From the NCBI GenBank assembly GCA_028564705.1, contig JAPXFQ010001662.1, positions 3,408,001 to 3,472,000 on the forward strand: DNA of 64,000 nt, read 5' to 3'. A model generated the notes under the pieces. The model did no database searches. It was not told the DNA's origin and worked only from the letters and a program-made list of their open reading frames with translations. Source of the stretch: Apricaphanius iberus (taxonomy: Eukaryota; Chordata; Actinopteri; Cyprinodontiformes; Aphaniidae). Made by a program: the position numbers and the translations under genes. Shown piece after piece: positions 43,893 to 57,602 of the stretch; position 1 is the first letter of the stretch; every line of letters begins with the position of its first letter.

Positions 43893-44280
43893 ATGCCTTC
43901 TGACCTGGAGACTGCCATGGAGCTGCTCATCGTGGTGTTCCACCGTTACGCCTCTAAGGACGGCCGTGCAGGGACTCTGAGCCGACGTGAACTCAGAGAG
44001 CTGATGGAGAACGAGCTGGCTAACTTCCTTAAGGTGCGGAAATGAGTTTGGAAAGTGTTAAGTGCAACAGTCTGGCAGATTTTCACTTTTGAATTCTTTT
44101 GATGTGCCCACACAGTCTCAGAAGGACCCTGGTGCCGTTGACAAAATCATGAAAGATCTGGACGCCAATGGTGACGGCCAGGTGGACTTTGAGGAGTTTG
44201 TTTCTCTGGTTGTTGGACTGTCTGTTGCCTGTGAGCAGTGCTATAAGATGCACAAAGGTTTGAAGACGGGAAAACATTGA
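43893..44280 (+). CDS. S100A1-like calcium-binding protein, gene B
   Basis: Coding exons 43893-44033 and 44116-44280 give 101 residues. N-terminus 'MPSDLETAMELLIVVFHRY', an S100-type first loop ('SKDGRAGTLSRREL') and a full canonical second EF-hand: D63, N65, D67, G68, Q69, V70, E74. The hinge 'SQKDPGAVDKIMKDLD' and helix 4 'VVGLSVACEQCY' are closest in feel to the S100A1/S100Z group. The basic tail 'KGLKTGKH' is extra. The intron is only 82 bases. S100 proteins are homodimeric calcium sensors; the target is unknown here. Confidence 0.93.
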
Positions 44281-44350
44281 AAGACAGAAGCAAAATGAAG
44301 ATTAACAGACCAAATTAAACATTTATTTTGTAAAGATTTTGTTTTTGTCA

Positions 44351-44356
44351 AATAAA
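44351..44356 (+). terminator. polyadenylation signal of S100 gene B
   Basis: AATAAA 70 bases after the stop codon. Confidence 0.75.
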
Positions 44357-45081
44357 CAGACTGACTGATTTTCAACTTCTAGAGTCTCCTGCCTGCTCAA
44401 AAAATATGTCATGTGACCGTTTCCTTAAAGCTACAAGTATTTTCTTTTCTTTTTTTTTTACATCCTTTCGTTCATATAACTTTTTAAAGCACTAGTACTA
44501 CCATCATATTACACATCAAAATGTTCAGGATGCTCACTATTGTGCATTTTTAATGAACTATTGGAGCGTTAGTCTTCCAATATACAGTAGTACACTTGAC
44601 ATTTGAAAACACTTTTTCAGAAAGAAATCTACAACGACAGGAAAATGAACAACAATGTCAGGAAATCTAAATTTTTTGATTGGTTGGCATGTCATAAATA
44701 ATCTTATAATATTATCCTTGGCTGGACAGTCAGTCTGACTGACTGGCATCTGATACTAGCTCAGGTCTCTTTGAGGTCTTAATGGTTATCATCTTATAAT
44801 GTTACTAGAGGAGGTTATCAAGTAACACAATATATACATCCAAGGTAAATGGAGGAAAGCTAAACATATTGCACAGCTCTGCCCAAAAAAAAACATAATT
44901 AGCATAAAGTAAGGATCAAACATATCATTTTTGATGCAACTAAATCGTATTGAGCTTGACCATCCTTGGTCCTAACCTCTTGATGGCTTCTTGGTGCTTT
45001 CTATAGTTTTTTTCTCACTGACTCATGGGTCTGAGTTCATTAGATCACTTTAGACTTAAGCCTATCATTTTTTTTGGATGA

Positions 45082-45145
<64 letters not shown>
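45082..45145. repeat. (ATT)n microsatellite
   Basis: About 20 tandem copies of the trinucleotide. Confidence 0.95.
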
Positions 45146-45146
<1 letters not shown>

Positions 45147-47404
45147 GCATTATAAACTTAAAGATTGGTTTGGTTTTGGTTTACCACAGTAACAACCAAG
45201 ATTTAGGATTTCGACTAATCTTGGATATTTGAAATGCGTTCTAAATTTCTTAGACAAGGAAAACTGTTCTAGTAACAAAAAATTCGTACCAATATAAGAT
45301 AAAAACAATAACAAGGAAGGACATAAATTCTACATATTTTGGCAATTCCAAGAAACCACCAGCAGGAATCAGAGGTTATATTGGCCAAATGCATAGGTGC
45401 AGCAAAACAGAGGCCTTAAGTGACCTGGAGCAAGACAGTTATTTCAGTTGAAAGGTATGAACTGCACCTGTAACCTGCATGAAGTGCCTATGATTTAAGT
45501 TTTTTTACTTGAATAGGGATTAAGCTAAAGCTGTAACTTTTAGAACTTTTACCTCCTTGTAAAACTCAAGATGTAGATCATTCTCTTGGCAAGAATGCCA
45601 AAGGAGCTAGTTGTAATTATTTGATCCTCACCTCTGTTTTATGCCTCTCTAACTATGAAAGAAGAGGCGAACTTTGCTTCCTTGCTTCATAAAGTCCTGC
45701 TTATCGTTGCCCAGAGGAATCTGCAGAATGTTCCAGGCACAACACACCCTGTTGTGAAGTATGACCAGTCATTCGATGTTGCAACTTTCAACGTGATGAT
45801 GCAAAGGATGGACATAAGTTAACTGAGAAAGAAGGTTGCTTTGATTATTGTCGATGACACCTTTAGGCAGTGTTGAAACTAAGAGAGATAGAGTCACAAG
45901 ATGCATTCAATTGAGTAAAGAGGTCTTTGCATTGTGACGCATGTCTGGTGAAAGATAGGAAAAGGGCAGCTCCACCCTTCAACCCCCCTTTCTGGTTCAC
46001 CTTGGAACAATACAACTGGAATGACAGAATTTTTTGTGTTTCATCAATGATATCAAATTAACTTAATTTACAGAATTGAATAATTTAATCCTAAGTGGCC
46101 AGTTATGAGTATTGGTAGGGTGCCTGCGCCAGTGGTGAAGGTGAAACCTCAACTTCCTCCCTGAAATATTAAAGTCATGCAGAAAATACCCTATATCCTC
46201 ATGTGCAGGGTCTTCTGGTTTCTCAGTCTTTGTGGTAACAGGGCAAACACTGCAGTTGCTATGTAATGTTCTTCTGACTGCACACGTCTGTGTGTGGTGT
46301 GTTTACAGACGCACCACGCCCATGTGACCCAGAGCTGAGTTCTGTCAGGATTTCCAGCTTGAATCAGTTTCACTGTTTTCACACCAATCTGCGTTGCTGT
46401 GTGGAGGTTACTTTTTGTTTTGTATCAGGTTCTTATAAATTTTGTCAATAACAGATTGTGCTGGTGCTGAATTCAGATATATAGACACTATATATCTTAA
46501 CAAAAAAGAAATCAGTATTTTTAAATCTACTTGATCCCATTTTCATATTCAAAGAAATTATTTTAGTGATGTTCCCAGAGCTCAAATGACTCTGGAGGCA
46601 AAAATCCCGATTCTTGCTCCAGGCCCTTTAAAATGAGATGAGCCCTCTGTCACTCTCAGTTATTATTGCTAGAGGAATTGTTTGTGAGGGAGTCCGCTGC
46701 CTAAGCTGCAGATTTAGCTTACATTCAGACCCTCAAACCAGGCATGACTTAGATACACAACCAGGAACCCCTCATTACAAAAACAACATATTTTTGTCTG
46801 AACATTGAAACCCTTCTTTCTTTGGCCATCGAGAGCACCAGAACATTTTCCAGTGGCCTGGCCACCAAACCGGCGATCTCAGCAACAGCTTTTTTTGAGT
46901 TTAAGTCATGCTTGATTTCTAAACAATCATCCGTCAGGCGGCTCATCGGGGCATTACACATCATTGTTGGGCACAATACCCCCTCCTCTCTTTTTGTGAG
47001 GGTGTATGCCAAAGTACTGCAGTCAGGCCCTCCACCTCCCACCTTTACCTCCAGGGGCAAAATGGAGCAGAGATCGAAAGGCCAAGAGGAATGGTGGAGC
47101 AGAGAGGGGGGAGATTTAAAAAGAAAAAAAGCACTGACCACAGATGCACCAAAGGGCTGTAAAAATAACAGACGTTTGTCAGTAAGGGGAAAAGGGGAGA
47201 TATTAAACACTATTGGTGACCTTAGACTCACAAAAATCCAGCACAACTAGCTTAATGCTGATGGGCTAAAACGAACTAAATAAAATAAAGGTTTTAAGTT
47301 GGAACAAAGGATGTTGCAAATCTTACAATAAGGTCAAATACGTAAACACAAGAAAACATATGACATGAATATTGAAATCTAATTGTTTCATTATATTATT
47401 TCAT
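45146..47404. other. intergenic stretch between S100 genes B and C, proximal part
   Basis: No confirmed gene. At 45783-45858 one frame resembles an S100 first loop, and 46749-47250 is open on both strands; both are discussed as findings. Confidence 0.35.
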
Positions 47405-47916
47405 TTAAAGGCACAGTGTGTAATTTTCGGCCAGTAGGGGGCAGTGTATACCTAAATTATCACAAGCATGCGGTATCTGTGTCTTCGAGTAAGAAACTCA
47501 ACAACGGAGGTCCAACTAATGCTGTTTTCAAATGCTCAATTCCCTGAGAATTATCTATTTGCAGCAACATGGCGAGCATATCAGTCTCTCTTTCATCGCT
47601 TGGAACTAGTGAAGAGGTAAAAATTTATTTATGGCGAAACTTTTTTGCATTTAGAGGGGAAATTAATGTTTTAATAGCGGGCATGTTCCGTGCGCTTTGT
47701 CCGTCTGGGCTCTTGTAGAAGTAAAGACGTCATCTAATATGGCTTTCCCCTGAAAAGAGGACCCCCGCCTATGTATTTTAAAACTTATTTTTAAAGTCAT
47801 ATTTTACAATATCGCCAATATTTTGCAATTAATGTGCTTTACGTATTTATTATTACATAATATTTTAATGGCTATTTTCAAAGATGTACTGCAAAAACTA
47901 CACACTGTCACTTTAA
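47405..47916. mobile_element. non-autonomous DNA element with TTAA target duplication
   Basis: TTAA at 47405-47408 and again at 47913-47916. The inner ends are inverted repeats: 'aggcacagtgtgtaatttt' left, 'agtgacagtgtgtagtttt' read inward from the right. A TTAA duplication is typical of piggyBac and Kolobok superfamilies. No transposase frame. Confidence 0.8.
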
Positions 47917-48219
47917 CCTTTATTTTACTAGGTAAAATCCCATTTAGTTTAAGAGCATTTCATGTTATATGAAGGCAAACAGTACATTAAAATAGTGTCA
48001 TTTATTTAATCTGAAAACCTTAGATGTTATGAGTGTTTTTGAAGTTTTCCTTACAAAAATGGAGAAGGGAGTCGGGTTAGCGCCGTCATCAGCACAGGTG
48101 CTGCAAGAAATCGTGTAATTGTAATTGTCAGAACTGAATTATTTCTAATATAATACAAGGACTGCACAAATTAGTACTGGATATTTTAAGCTTATATGCA
48201 TTGCTGTTGTAGTTTACTT

Positions 48220-49575
<1,356 letters not shown>

Positions 49576-49654
49576 AAGACATTGGAAGTTGGGGATCAAC
49601 AAAAATTGCTGATTAATGTTAACAAAAACAATGTGGTAAAAAAAACCTGCCCAC

Positions 49655-50470
49655 TTTAAGCAAGGCTAATCTATTTGTAGAGCAAAATTCATGCACAAGG
49701 CAATTCAAAGTGCTTCACAGTTGCATAAATTAAGAAAACAGATAAACAGAAAAAAATAATCAACTTAAAAAATAATTAATTACAATTAAAAGCAAGAGTG
49801 CAGATAAAAGACTTTTACTTGTCTATGCACGGGTAAAAAGATCTGTTTTCAGCCTGGACTTAAACATTGTTAGAGTTGAGGCTCGTCTCACATCCTCATG
49901 AAGACTGTCCCATATTTTAGCTGCCTGAAACTGAAATATGCCGTGTTTATTGTTTTTGATTCTGGGAACCACCAGGAGACCCCTCCCTGAAGTTCTCAGG
50001 GCCCGAGATGGTTGATATGTCTCTAACATGTCAGAGATGTACTTTGGTGCCAAACCATGAAAAGACTTGTACACAAGCAGAGCTGTTTTAAATTCTATTC
50101 TCTGAGCGACTGGAAGCCAGTGCAGAGACCAGAGCACTGGACTAATATGGTCGTATTTCCTGGTTCTTGTCAGGACTCGAGCAGCAGCGTTCTGGATGTA
50201 CTGCAGCTGTCTAACAGCTCATTTAGAGAGGCCAGTGAGCAGGCCGTTACAGAAGTCTAACCTGCTGGAGACAAATGCATGGATAAGTCTCTCTAAGTCT
50301 GGTTTCGACACTATTCCTCTGATCTTAGCAATGTTTTTCAGATGGTAAAAAAGTTTTGATGTTATTGCTTTGATGTGGCTGTTTAAGTTCAGGTCCGAGT
50401 TCATGATTAGCCCTAGATTTCTAACTTGATTATTTTGGTTGAAAACAGAGGGACTCAAGATGACTGAAAT
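49655..50470 (-). mobile_element. non-LTR retrotransposon 3' part (reverse transcriptase end)
   Basis: Minus-strand frames at 50458-50219 ('NLGLIMNSDLNLNSHIKAI', 'FVSSRLDFCNGLLTGL') and 50137-49823 ('SLHWLPVAQRIEFKTALLV', 'APKYISDMLETYQPSR') are the C-terminal end of a LINE reverse transcriptase of the L2/CR1/Rex type. A frameshift near 50180 separates them. The element ends at about 49655 with a LINE-like tail ('caaggcaattcaaagtgcttcacag'). 5'-truncated, as is usual. Confidence 0.85.
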
Positions 50471-51251
50471 GACGGATTTTACGTTTTATAAAAGAGACCC
50501 CTGATCCTGCAAGATGCCTTTTATAAAGTACAAGCTTAAGCCACTAAGGCATAAAAAGGTAGATACAATTTCCATGCTAGATACACAGAAAGAGAAAGAA
50601 GGAAAGAGAGAGAAATGTTCACAAAGACAACTCTATCAGACAATGATAAAACAAAAACAGCACACACATACATACACACACAGATAGATAGCATTCAAAC
50701 TGAGACGCCACAGTATTGACTGTGGCACAGTTATTTCTGTTTTGGCTCTTTGGTGTTTTCTTTTGAGAAGTGACTCTAAGTCATAAATTCAATCGTTTGT
50801 AAAGAAAAGTGGAGCCCCATGGGACCTTAACAGACAGCTCACAGTGAGTCACAGTGCCCAGTGTTTTCAGTTTATAGTCACATGCCCTTAAAACAAGTAA
50901 ATAAGATCTGAAAACACCCTTCTGCTTACACAGAACACCAGCTCACAGTTAATGTTATGTTGCAGAGCTTTGCCCAGGGATTAATTCCTCTTGAGATTGT
51001 TTTACTTACAGTAACTACAACTTTCAGTGTATTTATATTGGGACATTCAATAGATTCTACACAGTCTGGAAAACTTAGAAAAAGTTTGGATTTGGTTTCA
51101 GTGTTGTCCAGGTCTGGATAAGCCTGGAAAAAGAGAATAAGAGGGAAATTATTTGTATGCCCACACTCCTATTCGATTGTGTAAATGTTATGTCCTTACG
51201 AGGGTCATTCCTTTCTTGCTTTTCCTTCCTTCACTTCATTGTGTCCTGCAT

Positions 51252-51960
51252 CAGTGTTTCCCAACCTTTTGCGACTTGTGAGTCATTTTCTCAGACCACA
51301 CAATCGCCATTAGTTAAATATGTTAATGATTCTCCAGAAGTAGAATCTACAGCTGATTATTAATTGAAAATCATTGTTATTTGTTTAAACTCCCTAACTT
51401 GAACATTTATTTCTCAAGCATTTTATTATTTTCACTTCAAATTAAACATGGCAACACACAAATACTGCATATGAATGTTGCCATGAAAGGAATAAGCAAT
51501 CTGAAAATAAATTCTAAATACATTTTTAAAAGTAAATAAAGCTCCCTTTGCTATTGTAAAAATGGCAACTCTTTTGAATAAATCACCTTAAACAGACATT
51601 TAAACAAAAAAAACTGAAACAATGACCATACCAGTTTTACTCTGTTTTCATCATCAAACTTATATTTAATGAGACACCTGAGCTTGGTTATCTTTGATAA
51701 GCTCTGATAGATCTGGGGGCAGAGTCTTCTCCAGGCAGTTCTTCATATTAACTTTCTTCCTCTGCTGGGTTTATTATTCATTTGGGAATACATTAGGCAT
51801 AATACAGCTCAGCCCGATTTTCTTTTACCAGGGTAAATCGATGTTGTTGAATTTCTGATACTCATCATCTGGGAAATAAAATATTAAATGTTTTCACATA
51901 CCTTCTGTAATGTGCTCACGTTCCACTAGGTGTAAGTTTACCCCTATTTGGGAATCGCTG
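51252..51960. mobile_element. hAT-like non-autonomous element
   Basis: Flanks TCCTGCAT (51244-51251) and TCCTACAT (51961-51968) differ at one of eight bases. Ends are inverted: 'cagtgtttcccaacc' left, 'cagcgattcccaaat' read inward from the right. No transposase frame inside the 709 bases. Confidence 0.8.
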
Positions 51961-52044
51961 TCCTACATGACATCTTCGTAGCCTTCCTTTATTCTTTATT
52001 TTCTTGTGCCCTTCATTTTTTTTTCTGCATGGTGTCCTATTTTT

Positions 52045-52092
52045 CTTTCCTTTCTCTTCCTTCCTTCTTTCCTTCCTTCCTTCCTTCCTTTT
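52045..52092. repeat. (TTCC)n microsatellite
   Basis: Tandem 'ttcc' units at the end of a longer T/C-rich run that starts near 52010. Confidence 0.85.
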
Positions 52093-52159
52093 GTAGATCA
52101 AAGGGAAATGTTCATTCTTTTTTGCAAAAATTTTTAAAGTTGATGAATAACTGGACAAA

Positions 52160-52480
52160 GAGGATCTATGAACATCATTTTTTCAAGTCTTGCCCTAGAT
52201 TCTTAGTCAGATTTAGACCTAAACCTTGGTCTAAATCATTCAATTCTTGCTCTGGGGGAATGTTTGGGGCTGCTGTCCTGCTGTAAAGTGAACATAACTT
52301 CCGTCACAAGTCTTCTGCAGTCTCTGTTTCTTTATATTTAGCTCTGTCCTTCTTCACATCAACTTAACAACTTCACCAAGCTCAAGAAAAGCCTTCCCGC
52401 GTGATGCTGCAGCCATCAATTTTTATCGCTGGGAAAATTTGCTTTCTGACATACCACTGTACATTTTTTAAATTTTCATT
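52160..52480 (-). mobile_element. very degraded Tc1-like remnant
   Basis: Wording such as 'ggggctgctgtcctgctgtaa' and 'gtgatgctgcagccatc' resembles the reverse strand of Tc1 transposases. Weak. Confidence 0.35.
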
Positions 52481-53107
52481 TGCAGAAAACTATGCAATAG
52501 TTCGTGTTCGTCTATTACATAAAATCCCCATGATATATACAAGCTTGAGGCTATAACATAAAAAATGTAAAACAACAAAGATTCAGATATTTTTTCTAAG
52601 CACCATATCTAAAAGCACTGAGCAAAAAGTCATTTTGAATTTAACAAATGATCAAATCGTGTTGACACATATGGTTTTCCAAGAATGCCTTGGAATTGGT
52701 AAAAGCACAAAAAGTATTTTACATGTTTTATTTAGTTAGACCACACAACTAACAGCGAAGTTTAATCTGATGTCATGATTTATTATGAATGCAAAAGAAT
52801 TTGAAGTAAGGAAAAATTATGATCTGAGGATACAATTTTATTTCATAATAGTTGTTTTTTTAGGAACGCACAAATCCTTAATAACAATGCAAACAAAAAG
52901 TGGATTACAATAGAAGAAGGTAAATGTAATTCTATTGTAAATGCTGTATTTGTTTATTGATTGACTTTAAGACAAACAGTATGTAGACCAAATACAGTAA
53001 TAAGGTAAAAGATAATGTAAGAAATTTGAAAAGTAAGAAGAGGAAAGGAGGAGTGGCTCCAGATGAGAGGAGTGTTCATACAGACAAGGATTCAGGGTGT
53101 GGTGATG

Positions 53108-53196
53108 TATAAAGCATCATTCAGAGTCGTTTCTGCACCCTTGCAACTCTTCAAAAACAGATCACCAGCGTCGGATCTTCTACCGTCTCAACCTGG
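53108..53196 (+). promoter_or_regulatory. promoter and untranslated first exon of S100 gene C
   Basis: TATAAA at 53108-53113, then a leader that ends at 53196 with donor GTGAGT. The coding exon starts at 54226 after 'gaaatag'. Confidence 0.65.
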
Positions 53197-54233
53197 GTGA
53201 GTAGAAAGCCTTTGGGCTTTACTTTTTCCGTTTTTTTTTTTTATTTACTTTAATCTTAAACAATTTATCTGCAGCTTAAAGTAATATAAATCCTCACTTT
53301 AAAAAATCTTAACATGCAAAAATATCGTTTTTTGTTTGTGAAGTTTAAGATGAGCTGCTGTATTTTTTAGTTGGGTTATAAAAGTCACTTTCACAGTTTA
53401 ATCTCTAAGGCCTGTGGCTGATTTTTTTTCTGCCAATTTTAAATAAAACTGAAAACTGGATGCCATGAAAAAAAATTAAGCTCTTTCGTGTTGTTTATGT
53501 TCTACAAGCTATATCAATAATTTTATACAGTCACTAGTAAGGTATTTTCTTTTCTCTCTTATTTTTACTTGTTTTTATATTAACAAGCAATTGGAGGAGA
53601 ATGCTGAAACATCTGAACTGATGTTGTGTCCCTTTCCTTTGCAATTCCCATCTGCTTACAAACCCTCTGATGGCACAGTTTCCTCTGTTAACCATGCTCA
53701 AGAGAGGAGTCACATTGCAACCACAGCTGGTTTAGCAAACCTTTACAGAACTATACCTGGTGCAAAAAGTTAGCATAAACAACATCATCTTACATTATCA
53801 ATGATTTTTAAGGATATTGATTTGTCAATATGTTCAGGTAAGTTAATCTGCAGAGATGGAGGTGTTGCCATAACAATGACCCATATCACTCTGTTGTGTT
53901 AGAGACCAGAGTGACATAGGAGTGGAGGGGCCCAGATGGAATCCCAGAGTGTATTTTTATCCAGCTCCATGGAAAAGCAAAAAGGAAAAACACAGACAGT
54001 GAAGAACATAATGACATCAAGCGCCAACTGAGCTAATGAACAAAAAGCGCACTGTTTGCATTCGTTTAATTATTTTCAGATATTAAAACGTACCTTGGGA
54101 TTTAAAAAGATGCAGTGAATGAGAGTAAAATAAGATCCCAACGAAATGTGTCACTGTTCAGATACTCACACTGCATTACTTTTTTTCTGTTTCTTTGTAT
54201 TCTCTTTTCTTTTATCATGAAATAGCTGCCATC

Positions 54234-56402
54234 ATGTCTGACATCCAGAAGGCTATGGCCCTCCTCATCACCACCTTCACTAAGTACGCCAGCAAGGATG
54301 GTGACAAGCACACCCTGAATAAGGAGGAGCTGAAGGAGCTTCTACAGAATGAATTTGGAGATCTGCTGTGTGTAAGTTAGCTATTCATCCACAATAGGTC
54401 ACTGTTACAGTGTTTTGTACAGATGTTTGTACCTTTTGAACTTTTTCATATTTCTTCACTTTATCGTTGCATACTTCATTATATGTGTTATGGAGTTAAG
54501 TGTACATGATACATGGTTTTCAACATTTTAAGAGATGTGTTTTGCATTTGTATTCAGTCTCCTCTTTTTTGTAAGTTCACAAATAAAATCCAGCCCAATA
54601 ATTGGCCATTGAAAGTCACTAAATTGGTTTACCGACACCATCTCTGTGACTCAACTACAGTCTACAAGAGTTCTGTGAGGACCTTAGAGGTTTGTTAATA
54701 AGAAGTTCGGAGATAAAGTTGTGTAAAGTTGAGTAAAGAAATTGAACATGGGGTTAGGCTATAAAACAATATCCTAAACCTGGAACATCTCACAGAGCTT
54801 TGTTTAGACCTCTATAAAAATGGGCCTGACTACAACTCTACCATGACGTGCACCCCCATGTGTAGGGGTAGCGGGACAGAGTTGACGGGAAGATGGATGG
54901 AGATAATTTAAAGCCAACCCAGGAAGAAAATCTGTTTAAATATGGGCTTTTTTCTTTAAAAAATTACATTTTAAAATTAAAATGTATTATTCTTGTGAGT
55001 GGTAAAGGGAAGGAACGTATAGTAATGACGTTTTGAAAAAACAATTAGTTGTATTTATAATAAACACAAACAAAAAATTAAGCTAAAATTGTTCATAATG
55101 CTCAAAATTCAGTTTCTTCGATCTTTAAAAGGTTTTCCCAGTTGATTTTCTGAACTATTATTTTAACTATTTTCTCTTATGTCAAGGAACAAAAAGCCAA
55201 AAGTCACATGTGACAACTAACTTGAGCCTGCAGACAACCAGCCCCAAGTGACCTCTTGACAAAAAAATGATTTTGTTAACAAATGGCTTTATCTAGTCTA
55301 ATAAATGTTAGCTCAATGTTAGCTCAAATCAAAGGTCAATTTTTTGAATTTTTGATTAATCATTTAATTTTTTTAAAGCTACAAACTTACAAGCTTCCAT
55401 CCATCCATTATCTATTCCATGGATCCTCGAAGCGTCAAGGGTAGACTGGTGGCTATCCCCAGCATTCAATGACTGAAAGGCGGGGTAAACCCTGGACAAG
55501 TCGCCAGTCCATCTTACAAACTTTTATTACAACAATAACGTCAGCATTAAAAAAATTGCTCCGACCCATTAAAATTACCAAATTTATCCTCACTTCAGTG
55601 TCCTGTGTTCAAATCAAAAGATGAGTTGTGCAAAATGACCAAATTAAAAAGCCAAATGTTTGATACCAGCATAAAACCACAGGGCCCTCCAGTATAGCTT
55701 TAATAAGTAATATGACAACCAGCTTGTTCTCCCCTACATATCTTTAATAAACAGGTGGACTTTATCTTCCTGCAAGACAAAGACCCTAACAAACCACCAC
55801 AGCTACAATGGCATGGTTAGGATCAAAGCATGTTCACATTCTTATTTAATTGGAATTTGAAAATGTTTTTTGTTGTTGTTTGTTTTTTATAGAGGAACTT
55901 TACTAAATCTCACTGTGCTCCAGCTTTTCACAATGAATGACAAACCAACTTGTATTTGTTATTTTCATGCATCTCATAAAAGCGGTAGTCCAAACTCTAA
56001 AGTTCTTTGTAGCAGGAGCAAAAGTTAGTTCTACAAATTATTGACTTAGGATGACATGAATGGATATGCAATTCATAATTTTCAGATTGTTATTTAAGTA
56101 AGCATTTTTTCATCAACATCTCTGCAATGGCTTACAGATGGCATATCACAGAAAATACAGTTGCAAGACACTCTTTCCGTAGCTCTGCAGTTAAAATTGG
56201 ATTATTACATTTCAGGTCTGAAGTCAGAAATAGACTAACACTTTGTTTTTGGGTGCAGAAAGCAAATGACCAGACAGCAATCGACCACATCTTCAAAGAC
56301 CTGGACACAAACAAGAGCAACAGCGTGGATTTCAGTGAGTTTGTCAACCTGGTGAGCTGCATCACCCAGATGTGTCATGAGCACTTCATTGGGAAAAAAT
56401 AA
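54234..56402 (+). CDS. S100 calcium-binding protein, gene C (ictacalcin-like)
   Basis: Coding exons 54234-54371 and 56259-56402 (acceptor 'gggtgcag') give 93 residues. N-terminus 'MSDIQKAMALLITTFTKY' and a full-length S100-type first loop 'SKDGDKHTLNKEEL'. The second EF-hand keeps D62, N64, V69 and E73, but position 5 is Ser and position 6, nearly always Gly, is Asn ('DTNKSNSVDFSE'), so affinity may be reduced. The start and the C-terminal 'CHEHFIGKK' suggest the fish ictacalcin/S100A10-like group; this is a resemblance only. The intron is about 1.9 kb. Confidence 0.92.
55395..55520 (-). repeat. interspersed repeat, family R1, reversed fragment
   Basis: 'ccatccattatctattcc' to 'ccctggacaagtcgccagtcc' is the reverse strand of the R1 3' half. 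Lies in the intron of S100 gene C. Confidence 0.6.
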
Positions 56403-56496
56403 GAACCCAAGCGCCCTCTTGTGGTTGACTGAAATCTCCACCGTTTGGAAAAAAGTACAACACACTGAATTCACATGACTTTGTCATGAAAAATTA

Positions 56497-56502
56497 AATA
56501 AA
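56497..56502 (+). terminator. polyadenylation signal of S100 gene C
   Basis: AATAAA about 95 bases after the stop. Confidence 0.7.
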
Positions 56503-57440
56503 GTGTTTTCCTCTGAAACAAAATATCTGGTGGTTTTGCATTATATCTTATTTGAATTTTCTATTTTTTCAAAGTTTTATAGATTTTTTCTATTTTTTAT
56601 ACATTAGAAATATAGTACTATTAGACATTTTGAAACTTTAAAAAAATATCTTCAATTAAAAATAAAACTTTTGATTTGAATCTCACTTTGCTGCTGATAC
56701 ACTTCAAATTTCCTCCCTCAGGGACATATCAATGATGTTTCTAGCTTATTACTTTTTTTTGCCCTTAGGAATATAGAGGTACAGGCGCAGGCTACATTTT
56801 TAAATAAAATGTTTGACATTTGAAATTATTTATTTGATGACTAATTTATTTATTTTAGATGGCATCACTTTTGGCCCTCCATTATTTTGTAGCTGTTTGA
56901 CGCTATCGTACACCTGCTTCAACAAACATACAGTCATCTGGACAAAGCAGGCAGCAAAGGACTTGAAAAGGCTAAACCTGATGAACATGTCTGGTTCTGT
57001 TCTGGGACTGATTTAGACCCACCGGAGAATATGTGCAAATGATTTCTTCACAAACTGAAGAAAAATATTGGCAACCTTGAGCACCTTTATTATGAAGCTC
57101 ATATAACAACAGAGTGTCCTTAGTCAGAGGCTTCATTAGACTCACTGTAATATAGACTGCTACGGGAGATTCTTCCAGCCCACAGCCTCTACAACAACTC
57201 TTTGAAGAATTTTGTGTATGACTCACAAATTTAATTTTTTCCTTTGGGAAAAACAAAGTATTTGAATTGAGCTGAATGAACATGATTTTGAAAGGTTCGC
57301 TTAGTGTTGATTGCATTTAAGAATACATGTTTTAAATGCTGCTTTAGCTTTTATTTTCTTCCAAATCTCGGAAACCCTCCATCTCTCACAGACAACAGCG
57401 TAACATACTGACGCTTCCGGTTGGTCACGTTGTGTTGATG
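56503..57440. other. intergenic stretch between S100 gene C and SNX27
   Basis: AT-rich until about 57350. No gene recognised. Confidence 0.4.
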
Positions 57441-57447
57441 TGACTCG

Positions 57448-57455
57448 TGACGTCA
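57448..57455 (+). promoter_or_regulatory. CRE in the SNX27 promoter
   Basis: A perfect TGACGTCA 148 bases above the SNX27 start codon, at the edge of a CpG-rich block that runs to about 57910. Such CRE/CpG promoters are typical of broadly expressed genes. Confidence 0.6.
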
Positions 57456-57602
57456 TCAAGGGGCGTGTCCTCACCGACAGAGTCGGTCTGTTTGGAGCTA
57501 ACGAAAGAGAAGGGACAGAGCTCAAGTGTTGTTTTGAATTTACTGGAAATCACCGACTGCAAAACGAGGAGGGGGAGATTTCGGTACCCGTTAGAGAAGA
57601 AG

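Noticed and set aside
57447..57602. N-terminal extension of SNX27 in the open upstream frame
   Set aside because: There is no in-frame ATG before 57603, and the family starts at the Met-Ala-Asp there; the open stretch is leader sequence.
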